Shown here one piece after another: positions 10,328-17,859 of a stretch of 39,351 nt of DNA. This stretch comes from an uncultured Mycolicibacterium sp. GTDB taxonomy: Bacteria > Actinomycetota > Actinomycetes > Mycobacteriales > Mycobacteriaceae. The translations under genes were made by a program, and so were the position numbers. The notes under the pieces were generated by a model, which saw nothing but the letters and a program-made list of their open reading frames with translations, did no database searches and was not told where the DNA came from. The stretch is from contig NZ_CALDGS010000152.1 in the NCBI RefSeq assembly GCF_937941905.1, positions 1 through 39,351 of the forward strand, read 5' to 3'. Each line of letters begins with the position of its first letter. Position 1 is the stretch's first letter.

Positions 10328-11211
10328 CCACCCACGAACTGGCCCCGGGCGTGGTGGTCGCGGTCGGCGAGCCGACCGACGACGCCGCGTTCACGCTCAC
10401 CGAGGCCGACGGCGACGATCCCCGGACCGTCACCGTCGCCGCGGTGGACGACGCGCTGGCCGAGCTGCGCCGGCGGTGCGCCCGGTGGCCGGTCGCGGCG
10501 GCGGTGTGCGTCGACGTGCTGCGCGCGCTGGATGTCGACGCCCCCGCCTACCCGGGGGTGATCACCGAGTCGCTGGCGTACTCGACGCTGCAGGCCGGGC
10601 CGGAGTTCGCCCGCTGGCTGGCCGAGCGCGGCCCGGCCCGGCCGGTGCTGCTGCCCGACCCGGTGCTGGCCGAACGGGTCGGGGACGTGCTGTACGTGCG
10701 GTTCAACCGGCCGCAGCGGCACAACGCCTTCTCCACCGACGCCCGGGCCGCGCTGCTCGAGGCGCTGGAGGTGGCCCGGCTCGACCCGTCGGTGACCGAG
10801 GTGGTGCTGTCCGGCAACGGCCCGTCGTTCTGCAGCGGCGGCGATCTCGGCGAGTTCGGCACCTTCGCCGACCCGGCCTCGGCACACCTGGCGCGCACCC
10901 GCTACAGCCCGGCGCTGGTGCTCGACGAGCTCACCGGCCGGCTCGGCCGGCGCTGCCGGGCCGAGGTGCACGGCCAGGTGCTGGGCAGCGGACTGGAGAT
11001 GGCCGCGTTCTGCGGCTGGGTGACCGCGCGGGCGGACACCGTGTGCGGGCTGCCGGAGTTGTCGCTGGGGCTGATTCCCGGTGCGGGCGGCACGGTTTCG
11101 GTGACCCGCCGGATCGGCCGGTGGCGCACCGCGTACCTGGTGCTGTCCGGGGCGCGCATCGACGCCGCCACCGCCCTGGCCTGGGGCCTGGTCGACGAGG
11201 TGGTGGGCTGA
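10324..11211 (+). CDS. Crotonase-fold enoyl-CoA hydratase/isomerase with N-terminal extension
   Basis: A 295-residue protein starting at GTG 10324, coupled to fadD4. The crotonase domain begins only near residue 118 (VGDVLYVRFNRPQRHNAF). It has the oxyanion-hole loop SFCSGGDLGEF and both usual acidic positions, in GSGLEMAAF and LPELSLGLIPGAGGT. The first ~115 residues are a separate acidic region not found in ordinary EchA proteins. The chain stops at AWGLVDEVVG, so the usual C-terminal trimerisation helices (about 50 residues) are missing. It is therefore probably a hydratase, isomerase or hydrolase with altered assembly. It ends six bases from the convergent GntR gene, and no terminator fits between them. 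Confidence 0.85.
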   Translation: MTTHELAPGVVVAVGEPTDDAAFTLTEADGDDPRTVTVAAVDDALAELRRRCARWPVAAAVCVDVLRALDVDAPAYPGVITESLAYSTLQAGPEFARWLAERGPARPVLLPDPVLAERVGDVLYVRFNRPQRHNAFSTDARAALLEALEVARLDPSVTEVVLSGNGPSFCSGGDLGEFGTFADPASAHLARTRYSPALVLDELTGRLGRRCRAEVHGQVLGSGLEMAAFCGWVTARADTVCGLPELSLGLIPGAGGTVSVTRRIGRWRTAYLVLSGARIDAATALAWGLVDEVVG

Positions 11212-11216
11212 GCGCC

Positions 11217-11939
11217 CTACCGGTGCAGCGTGACCCGGTAGGTGTACTGCTCGGGCAGAAAATGGCTCACCGCGAGCTCCACCGGCCGGCCCTCGGCGTC
11301 GGAGTAGAGCCGGTCGACGCGCAGCATCGGGTGACCGGGCGTGCAGCCCACCGCCTTGGCCACCGTCTCGTCGGCGGTGCCGACGGTGATCCATTGCGCC
11401 GCTTGGGTGATCAGCGCGTCCAGGTGCGGCTCCAGCAACCCGATCACGGTGTGGGTGCCCACCGCGCCGGTGGCCAGCTCGGGCAGCTCCCGCACCCGCT
11501 GTGCCACCCGCGGCGGCAGATGCACCGTGGTGCAGACGAACGGCACCGCCGGGTCGGTGCCGTGCAGCCGGCGGAACACCACGGTGTGGACCGCGTCGTC
11601 GTCCAGCCGTAGCCGGCCGGCGGCGTCGACGTCGACGCGCCGGTGCAGCCCGGTGAGCACCTCCATCGTGGTGTCGTCGGACAGGCTCATCAGGTCCTCG
11701 ATGGAGCCGAACTGGCGCAGGTAGCGCTCGGCGGCGAAGGTGCCCCGCCCGGGCACCCGGTACACCAGGCCCTCGGCCACCAGATCCTGGAACGCCCGGC
11801 GCACCGTCTGGCGGGAAAGCCCGTGGGCGGCAGCGAGTTCGGCTTCGGTGGGCAGGCGAACCCCGCCGCGGTAGCGGCCGGCGGCGATGTCGGTGCGCAG
11901 CCGGTCGCGCAGCACTCGGTAGGCGGGTCGGGCCTTCAC
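11217..11939 (-). CDS. GntR-family transcriptional regulator, HutC/UTRA type
   Basis: A 240-residue regulator. The N-terminal winged helix (about 5-70) has the family pattern LPTEAELAAAHGLSRQTVRRAF followed by the wing VYRVPGRGTFAAER (given here in two parts, recognition helix about 40-50). The C-terminal part (about 90-240) fits a UTRA ligand-binding domain and ends in ELAVSHFLPEQYTYRV. Its GTG start (11939) is six bases after the fadE3 stop, so it is expressed with fadE3. It may sense an acyl or sugar-acid effector and control this catabolic block. HutC-type operators usually look like GT-N-TA-N-AC, which the palindromes at 8751 and 18964 do not, so it need not bind those. Confidence 0.9.
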   Translation of the reverse strand: MKARPAYRVLRDRLRTDIAAGRYRGGVRLPTEAELAAAHGLSRQTVRRAFQDLVAEGLVYRVPGRGTFAAERYLRQFGSIEDLMSLSDDTTMEVLTGLHRRVDVDAAGRLRLDDDAVHTVVFRRLHGTDPAVPFVCTTVHLPPRVAQRVRELPELATGAVGTHTVIGLLEPHLDALITQAAQWITVGTADETVAKAVGCTPGHPMLRVDRLYSDAEGRPVELAVSHFLPEQYTYRVTLHR

Positions 11940-11945
11940 CGCCGG

Positions 11946-13106
11946 TCAGATCCCCCCGCGGGCGATGAGCTGGTTGACGATGACGTTGCGCTGGATCTCG
12001 TTGGTGCCCTCGCCGACGATCATCAGCGGCGCGTCGCGGAAGTAGCGCTCCACGTCGAACTCCGTCGAGTAGCCGTACCCGCCGTGGATGCGCACCGCGT
12101 TGAGCGCGATCTCCATCGCCACCTCGGAGGCGAACAGCTTGGCCATCCCGGCCTCCATGTCGCAGCGCTCGCCGTTGTCGAAACGTTCGGCGGCGTAGCG
12201 GGTGAGCTGGCGGGCGGCGGTCAGCTTGGTGGCCATGTCGGCCAGATAGTTGCCCACCGACTGGTGCTTCCAGATCGGCCGGCCGAAGCTCTCCCGCTCC
12301 TGCGCGTAGCGCAGCGCGTCCTCGAGCGCGGCCGTCGCCACCCCCAGCGCCCGGGCGGCCACCTGAATGCGGCCCGTCTCAAGGCCTTTCATCATCTGCG
12401 CGAAACCCTTGCCGGGCTCGCCGCCCAGGATCGCCGAGGCCGGCACCCGGCAGTCGTCGAAGACGAGCTCGCAGCTCTCCACCCCCTTGTAGCCGAGCTT
12501 GGGCAGGTCCCGCGACACCGACAGCCCGGTGGTGCCCTGCTCGACGAGCACCACCGAGATGCCCTTGTGCCGGGGCTCGGCGTTCGGGTCGGTCTTGCAC
12601 AGCAGTGCGATCAGCCCGGAGCGGCGGGCGTTGGAGATCCAGGTCTTCGAGCCGTTGATGGTCAGCCCGCTGCCCGCGCAGGGCAGTGCGGTGGTCTTCA
12701 TGTTCTGCAGGTCCGACCCGCCGCCCGGTTCGGTGAGCGCCATGGTGGCGCGGATCTCGCCGGTGGCCATGCGCGGCAGGTAGCGCTGCTTCTGCTCCGC
12801 GGTGCCGAACAGCGTCAGCAGCTTGGCCACCACGGTGTGCCCGCCCATCGCGCCGGCCAGGCTCATCCAACCGCGGGACAGTTCCTGGGTGACCTCGACG
12901 TAGCAGGGCATCGACACCGGGTTGCCGCCGTACTCCTCGGGGACGGCCAGCCCGTAGATGCCGAGTTGCTTCATCTGCTCGATCCACGCCTCCGGATAGG
13001 CGTTGGCGTGCTCGACCTCACGCACCGTCGGTTTGACGTCGCGGTCGATGAACTCCCGCACCGTCCGGACCAGCAGGGCCTCTTCCTCGCTGAGCGGTGT
13101 CGTCAC
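11946..13106 (-). CDS. fadE3: Acyl-CoA dehydrogenase, FadE3 type
   Basis: FAD enzyme catalysing alpha,beta-dehydrogenation of an acyl-CoA, the first oxidation of beta-oxidation. Motifs include TMALTEPGGGSDLQNM (flavin/substrate loop), KTWISNARRSG, and near the C-terminus VGEGTNEIQRN with the catalytic-base glutamate at about residue 366. I start at GTG 13106 (386 residues), which has a near-perfect AGGGAGG site seven bases upstream; an ATG at 13139 would give 397 residues, nearer the ~403 of M. tuberculosis FadE3, but lacks such a site. It is co-directional with the GntR gene and divergent from the Rv0216-type hydratase, as fadE3 is from Rv0216 in M. tuberculosis. Confidence 0.93.
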   Translation of the reverse strand: MTTPLSEEEALLVRTVREFIDRDVKPTVREVEHANAYPEAWIEQMKQLGIYGLAVPEEYGGNPVSMPCYVEVTQELSRGWMSLAGAMGGHTVVAKLLTLFGTAEQKQRYLPRMATGEIRATMALTEPGGGSDLQNMKTTALPCAGSGLTINGSKTWISNARRSGLIALLCKTDPNAEPRHKGISVVLVEQGTTGLSVSRDLPKLGYKGVESCELVFDDCRVPASAILGGEPGKGFAQMMKGLETGRIQVAARALGVATAALEDALRYAQERESFGRPIWKHQSVGNYLADMATKLTAARQLTRYAAERFDNGERCDMEAGMAKLFASEVAMEIALNAVRIHGGYGYSTEFDVERYFRDAPLMIVGEGTNEIQRNVIVNQLIARGGI

Positions 13107-13167
13107 CCGGGGCCTCCCTATCGGTAAAGGTGCGGCCATATTGACACAGCAACCACCAGCGAGCAAG
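13107..13167. promoter_or_regulatory. Divergent fadE3 / hydratase control region
   Basis: Only 61 bases separate the two starts. TTGACAC at 13141-13147 is the left half of the palindrome found at the fadD4 and FadE-pair promoters, without a matching right half. CATATT (13137-13142) is a possible -10 for the plus gene. Both calls are tentative. Confidence 0.3.
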
Positions 13168-14172
13168 ATGTCCGCCGTGACTTTGTACGGCCATTTATCG
13201 GGGGGTCCCTACTTCGACGACCTGCACGTCGGGCAGGTGTTCGACACCGCGCCGGCGGTGACGCTGACCCCCGGTGTGGCCGCCGTCCACCAGGGGATCC
13301 TCGGCGACCGGCTGCGGCTGGCGCTCGACGCCACGCTGGCCGAGGCGGTCACCGGCACCCCCGGCGCGCTGGCCCACCCGGCGCTGGTCTGCGACGTCGC
13401 GATCGGGCAGTCCACCCTGGTCACCCAGCGGGTCAAGGCCAACCTGTTCTACCGGGGCCTGGTGTTCCACCGGTTCCCGAAGATCGGCGACACCCTGCAC
13501 ACCCGCACCGAGGTGGTCGGGTTGCGGCAGAACAGCGCCAAACCCGGCCGGGCTCCGACCGGAATGGCCGCCCTGCGCATGACCACGGTCGACGACCGGG
13601 ACCGGCCGGTGCTGGACTTCTACCGCTGCGCGATGCTGCCGCTGCGCCCCGGTGCGGCCGACACCGGTCACGCCGACGACCTGAGCGGCATCGGCGCCGA
13701 CGCCCCGGTGCCGCCGGACCCCACCGCCGACTGGGACCCGGGTGCGTTCCGCGACCGGGTGCCCGGGGCCCGGTTCGACCCGGCGCTGGCCGGGACCGTG
13801 CTGCGCAGCACCGCCGACGTGGTCAGCTCGGCACCGGAGCTCGCCCGACTGACGCTGAACATCGCTGCCACCCATCATGATTCGCGCGTCGGTGGGCAGC
13901 GGCTGGTCTACGGCGGGCACACCATCGGGCTGGCGCTGGCCCAGGCCACCCGGCTGCTGCCGAACCTGGTGACGGTGCTGGGTTGGGAGTCCTGCGACCA
14001 CACCGCGCCGGTGCACGAGGGCGACACCCTGTTCAGCGAGCTGCACATCGAGGCCGCCGAGCAGCTGCCCGACGACCGCGGCTGGCGGCTGCGGCTGCGG
14101 TCGGTGGTGTACGCCGCCGGCGACCCGGACCGGCAGGTGCTGGACTGGCGCTACACCGGACTGCACTTCTGA
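13168..14172 (+). CDS. Double-hotdog MaoC-like (R)-hydratase, Rv0216 family
   Basis: A 334-residue protein close in length to Rv0216 (337), a double-hotdog fold related to R-specific enoyl-CoA hydratases. The N-terminal hotdog opens with YFDDLHVGQVFDTAPAVTLT, and its motif region GILGDRLRLALDATLA lacks the hydratase His. The C-terminal hotdog has RLTLNIAATHHDSRVG and RLVYGGHTIGLA, where Asn, His and Asp could form the active site. ATG 13168 is chosen for length and homology; its ribosome site is weak. The CaiB/BaiF gene follows after 28 bases and the amidohydrolase overlaps that, so the three form one unit. Probable role: stereospecific hydration of an unusual enoyl-CoA (branched or dicarboxylic). 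Substrate is unknown. Confidence 0.88.
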   Translation: MSAVTLYGHLSGGPYFDDLHVGQVFDTAPAVTLTPGVAAVHQGILGDRLRLALDATLAEAVTGTPGALAHPALVCDVAIGQSTLVTQRVKANLFYRGLVFHRFPKIGDTLHTRTEVVGLRQNSAKPGRAPTGMAALRMTTVDDRDRPVLDFYRCAMLPLRPGAADTGHADDLSGIGADAPVPPDPTADWDPGAFRDRVPGARFDPALAGTVLRSTADVVSSAPELARLTLNIAATHHDSRVGGQRLVYGGHTIGLALAQATRLLPNLVTVLGWESCDHTAPVHEGDTLFSELHIEAAEQLPDDRGWRLRLRSVVYAAGDPDRQVLDWRYTGLHF

Positions 14173-14200
14173 GGCCACCCGCCTGGCGCACAATGACCGC

Positions 14201-15310
14201 ATGAACGCGCTGGGCATCCCGACCGGGGTGTTCACCCGTGCCCGGCGTGCCGCCGCGGCCTTCACCGCCCTGACCGGGGTGCCCGTCGACGCCGCCGAAC
14301 TGCTCACCGGCCGGGCCGCGCTGCTGGGGCTGGCCCCGCGCGGGCGGATCAGTGCCGGCGGGGCGACCCGGCTGCTGGCCGGCGCCGACGGCTGGTGGGC
14401 GCTCACCCTGTCCCGCCCCGACGACCTGGCCGCCGTCCCGGCGATGCTCGAGGCCGACACCGTGCCGGACGACCCGTGGCCGGCCCTGCGGGCCTGGTCG
14501 GCCGGTGTCGAGACGGCCGCCGCGGTGGCCCGGGCCCGGCTGCTCGGGCTGCCGGCCGCGGTGCTCGGTGAGGCCGCGCCCGGCCCGGTCCGGGTGCGCC
14601 GCATCGCCCCGCGCGCCGAGCGGCCGCTGGCGGGCCGACTGGTGGTGGACCTGACCTCGATGTGGGCCGGGCCGTTGTGCGGCCGGCTGCTGGCCCGCGC
14701 CGGCGCCACGGTGGTGAAGGTGGAACACCCCGACCGGCCGGACGGCACCCGCGCCGGCGCCCCGGCTTTCTTCGACTGGGTCAACGGCGGAAAACGCTGC
14801 TGCGCCTACACGTTCGACGATCCGGAGTTCGCCGGGCTGCTCGCCGCCGCCGACGTGGTGCTCGAGGCGTCCCGCCCCGGGGCGCTGGAGCGCCGCGGGC
14901 TCGGCCCCGACGACGCGCCCGGCCCGGACGGGCGGATCCGGGTGCGCATCACCGGCCACGGCGCCGCCGGACCGGCCGCCGAATGGGTCGCCTTCGGCGA
15001 CGACGCCGCCGTCGCCGGCGGGCTGGTCGCCCACCGCGGCGACGGCCCGGTGTTCTGCGGCGACGCCATCGCCGACCCGCTGACCGGGCTGCACGCCGCG
15101 CTCGCGGTGGCCGAGTCGGTCCGGCGCGGCGGGGGCGAGCTGCTCGAGCTCACCCTGGCCGGCACCGCCGCCGGGTACGCCGCCCTGCCGGACGAGACCG
15201 GTGCCGCGCCGGCGGATCCGGTCGCGCCGGTGGTCGGCGGCCGCGCCCCGGCGCTCGGCGCCGACCAGGACGAGGTGCGCCGGCTCGTGCAGCGGCGGGT
15301 GCCGTGCTGA
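14201..15310 (+). CDS. CaiB/BaiF-family (class III) CoA-transferase-like protein, lobes apparently rearranged
   Basis: A 369-residue protein. The diagnostic CaiB/BaiF block (VVDLTSMWAGPLCGRLLARA, then GATVVKVEHPDRPDG) starts near residue 147 instead of near residue 10. The region that would hold the Asp nucleophile is CGDAIADPLTGLHAALAV. The tail GRAPALGADQDEVRRL matches the usual family end. The ~140 residues before the block contain a DGWWALTL segment and an AW...ARARLLGLPAAVLGEA segment, which look like the middle part normally found after the Asp region. Class III enzymes transfer CoA between acids or racemise acyl-CoAs. It overlaps the amidohydrolase start by 7 bases. Family is sure; activity is not. 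Confidence 0.82.
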   Translation: MNALGIPTGVFTRARRAAAAFTALTGVPVDAAELLTGRAALLGLAPRGRISAGGATRLLAGADGWWALTLSRPDDLAAVPAMLEADTVPDDPWPALRAWSAGVETAAAVARARLLGLPAAVLGEAAPGPVRVRRIAPRAERPLAGRLVVDLTSMWAGPLCGRLLARAGATVVKVEHPDRPDGTRAGAPAFFDWVNGGKRCCAYTFDDPEFAGLLAAADVVLEASRPGALERRGLGPDDAPGPDGRIRVRITGHGAAGPAAEWVAFGDDAAVAGGLVAHRGDGPVFCGDAIADPLTGLHAALAVAESVRRGGGELLELTLAGTAAGYAALPDETGAAPADPVAPVVGGRAPALGADQDEVRRLVQRRVPC

Positions 15311-16605
15311 TCCGCGACGCGGTGCTGCTCGACGGCCGCACCGTCGACATCCGCGTCGGCGCCGCCGTCGAGGCCGTCGGGCCGGGCCTGGCGCCGGGAC
15401 CGGGCGAGGAGGTGCTCGACGCCGCCGGCGGCACCGTCATCCCCGGCCTGCACGACCACCACGCCCACCTCCACGCCGCGGCCGCCGCGCTGGATTCGGT
15501 GCCGGTGGGGCCGGCGGTGGTGCGCGACCGCGACGGGCTGCGCCGGGCACTGGCCGCCGCGCCGGTCGGCGCCGACGGCTGGATCCGCGCCGTCGGCTAC
15601 CACGAGGCCGTCGCCGGGCCGCTGGACCGGCGACTGCTCGACGCGCTGAGCCCGCCGGTGCCGGTGCGGGTGCAGCACCGCAGCGGGGTGCTGTGGACGC
15701 TCAACTCGATCGGGCTGGCCCGCGTCGGGCTGGCCGACCACCCCGACGGGCGGCTGCGCAGTGCCGACGCCGGCTGGTCGGCGGCCCTGCCCCGCCGCCC
15801 CACCCGGCTGGGCGAGCTCAGTGCCCGGCTCGCCGCCTGCGGCGTCACCGGAATCACCGACGCCACACCGGATCTCGGCATCGAGGACATCGTGGCACTC
15901 AAGACCGCGCAGCGCGGCGGGCCGCTGCGGCAGCGGGTGCACTGCCTGGCCCCCGGCAAGCGCATCCTGCACGACGACCGCCTCGACCTCGACGAGCTCA
16001 CGGCCTGGATCGCGGCCCGGCACACCGACGGCCCGGTCGCGCTGCACTGCGTCACCGCCGCGCAGCTCGTCGTCGCGCTGGCCGCGCTGCGCGCCGCCGG
16101 CACCCGCCCCGGCGACCGCATCGAGCACGCCGCCGTCGTGCCCGACGACACCCTGGGCGAGCTGGCCGAGCTCGGCGTCACCGTGGTCACCCAGCCCAAC
16201 TTCGTCGCCGAGCGCGGCGACCAGTACCGCACCGATGTGCCCGCGGCCGAACAGCACGAACTGTGGCGGCTGAAATCCCTGCTGCTGGCGGGCATCCCGG
16301 TGGCGTTGTCCACCGACGCGCCGTTCGGGGCGGGTGACCCGTGGGCGGCGATGCGTGCCGCCGTGCACCGCACCACCGCGGCCGGGCACGTGCTCAACCC
16401 GGCCGAACGCATCGACGCCGCCACCGCGCTGACGCTGTTCCTCGGTGACGCCCACCGGCCGGCCCGGCCCCGCCGCATCGCGGTGGGGGAGCCGGGCGAC
16501 CTGTGCGTGCTGGCCGCGCCGCCGCCGCGGGTGCTCGCCGAACTCGACGCCGGACTGGTGGCGGCCACCGTCGTGGCCGGCCGGGTGGTGCACCGCGGTC
16601 GCTGA
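15304..16605 (+). CDS. Amidohydrolase-superfamily metal hydrolase (YtcJ/amidohydrolase-3 like)
   Basis: A 433-residue TIM-barrel metal hydrolase. Metal ligands are visible as HDHHAHLH after VIPGL (about residues 50-57), HCVTAAQ (barrel strand 5 type), RIEHAAVV (strand 6) and the catalytic Asp in LSTDAPFG (strand 8). The C-terminal GEPGDLCVLAAPP and VVAGRVVHRG complete the small beta domain. GTG 15304 overlaps the CoA-transferase stop, so translation is coupled. The substrate could be an amide, a cyclic amide or an enol-lactone made in the same pathway; sequence does not decide. It ends the plus-strand unit and faces the FadE pair across a hairpin. Confidence 0.87.
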   Translation: MLIRDAVLLDGRTVDIRVGAAVEAVGPGLAPGPGEEVLDAAGGTVIPGLHDHHAHLHAAAAALDSVPVGPAVVRDRDGLRRALAAAPVGADGWIRAVGYHEAVAGPLDRRLLDALSPPVPVRVQHRSGVLWTLNSIGLARVGLADHPDGRLRSADAGWSAALPRRPTRLGELSARLAACGVTGITDATPDLGIEDIVALKTAQRGGPLRQRVHCLAPGKRILHDDRLDLDELTAWIAARHTDGPVALHCVTAAQLVVALAALRAAGTRPGDRIEHAAVVPDDTLGELAELGVTVVTQPNFVAERGDQYRTDVPAAEQHELWRLKSLLLAGIPVALSTDAPFGAGDPWAAMRAAVHRTTAAGHVLNPAERIDAATALTLFLGDAHRPARPRRIAVGEPGDLCVLAAPPPRVLAELDAGLVAATVVAGRVVHRGR

Positions 16606-16634
16606 CGGCGGCGCGGGCGACCGCGTCGGACCGG

Positions 16635-16661
16635 GTCCGCCCGGCGTGTCGCCGGGCGGAC
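16635..16661. terminator. Bidirectional hairpin between convergent amidohydrolase and FadE genes
   Basis: GTCCGCCCGGCG (16635-16646) and CGCCGGGCGGAC (16650-16661) are perfect 12-base arms around a 3-base loop. The hairpin lies midway between two stops 80 bases apart, so it can serve both strands. No U-tract is seen. Confidence 0.7.
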
Positions 16662-16685
16662 ACGGGCACTCGCGGGGGAGGGGGA

Positions 16686-17858
16686 TCAGAAGGGCAGGTC
16701 GCGGAAGGCGGTGTCCTTGTAGGGATCCGGCTCCTTGGGCAGGCCCAGCACCCGCTCGCCGACGATGTTGCGCTGCACCTGGTCGGTGCCGCCGCCGATC
16801 GAGGTGAAGTAGGCGTTGAGCGTGCGGAAGGTGACCCCGTCGCCGACCGGGTTGTCCGGGCCCATCAGCATCGACTGCGCCTCGACGATCTCGGTCTGCA
16901 CCTTGGCCGTCTCGTGCAGGATCCGCGACATCGCCAGCTTCGTCATCGCCTGCAGCGTCAGCGACTCGATCTTGTCGCGGGTCTGCTTGGCGCGCTGGGT
17001 GTTCCACCGGTTCACCGCGGCGAACTCGGCCATCCGGGCGATCCGCTGCCGGAGGTAGGGGTCGTCGAGCCGGCCGGCCTCGCGGGCCATCTCCACCAGG
17101 GCGTCCTTGGCGCCCTCGTCCGACATCTTCTTGGACTTGCGGGAGGTCCGGGCCAGGTCGCCCATCAGCCGCCGCTCGTAGCCGAGCGCGACCTGCAGCA
17201 CCTTCCAGCCGTCCCCGGGCTCGCCGACGAGGTTCTCGGCCGGGCAGCGCGCCCCCTCGATGAACACCTCGTTGAACTCCGATTCACCGGTGATCTGGTG
17301 GATCGGCCGGATCTCGATGCCGGGCTGCTTCATCGGCAGCATGAAGAAGCTGATGCCCTTGTGCTTGGGCACATCCCAGTCGGTCCGGGCCACCAGCAGG
17401 CCGTAGTCGGCGGTCTTGGCGAACGACGTCCACACCTTCTGCCCGGTGATGACCCACTCGTCGCCGTCCCGGTCGGCGCGGGTGCGCAGACCGGCCAGGT
17501 CCGAACCCGCGCCCGGCTCGCTGTAGAGCAGGCAGAACCGGGTCTCGCCGCGCAGCGCGGGCGGGATGAGCCGGCGCTTCTGCTCCTCGTTGCCCATGTC
17601 GTGCAGGGTGCAGCTGAACAGGTCGGAGCGGTCGTGGCCGGTACCCGGCGCGCCCACCGCGGCGAACTCCGCGGCCACGATCCGGGACTGGCCGTCGGTC
17701 AGCCCGCGGCCGTACCACTCCGGTTCCCAGCTCGGCGCGGCGTAGCCGGCCTCGAACACCAGCCGGCGCCACTCGGCGCGGTCCATGTCGGGCCGCCAGT
17801 TGGCGGCCAGCCACTCGCGGACCTCGGCGCGCACCTGATCGTCGGTCAGCTTGGTCAT
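16686..17858 (-). CDS. Acyl-CoA dehydrogenase, catalytic subunit of a FadE-FadE pair
   Basis: A 390-residue ACAD resembling the FadE29-like half of the mycobacterial alpha2beta2 dehydrogenases that act on steroid side chains and other bulky acyl-CoAs. The flavin loop is LLYSEPGAGSDLAGLR (about 110-125), followed by KVWTSFAKTADYG. The usual C-terminal catalytic glutamate is absent (GGGTDQVQRN instead of an EGT motif). A glutamate at residue 228 in VALGYERR lies in the helix that carries the base in isovaleryl- and long-chain dehydrogenases and is the likely substitute. It starts one base after the stop of its partner gene. Assignment as part of a heteromer is inferred from the adjacent pair and the missing motifs. 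Confidence 0.9.
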   Translation of the reverse strand: MTKLTDDQVRAEVREWLAANWRPDMDRAEWRRLVFEAGYAAPSWEPEWYGRGLTDGQSRIVAAEFAAVGAPGTGHDRSDLFSCTLHDMGNEEQKRRLIPPALRGETRFCLLYSEPGAGSDLAGLRTRADRDGDEWVITGQKVWTSFAKTADYGLLVARTDWDVPKHKGISFFMLPMKQPGIEIRPIHQITGESEFNEVFIEGARCPAENLVGEPGDGWKVLQVALGYERRLMGDLARTSRKSKKMSDEGAKDALVEMAREAGRLDDPYLRQRIARMAEFAAVNRWNTQRAKQTRDKIESLTLQAMTKLAMSRILHETAKVQTEIVEAQSMLMGPDNPVGDGVTFRTLNAYFTSIGGGTDQVQRNIVGERVLGLPKEPDPYKDTAFRDLPF

Positions 17859-17859
17859 G

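Noticed and set aside
11217..11939. GntR/UTRA protein as the regulator of the shared palindrome
   Set aside because: HutC-type operators have a GT-N-TA-N-AC core, which neither palindrome shows; left open rather than claimed.
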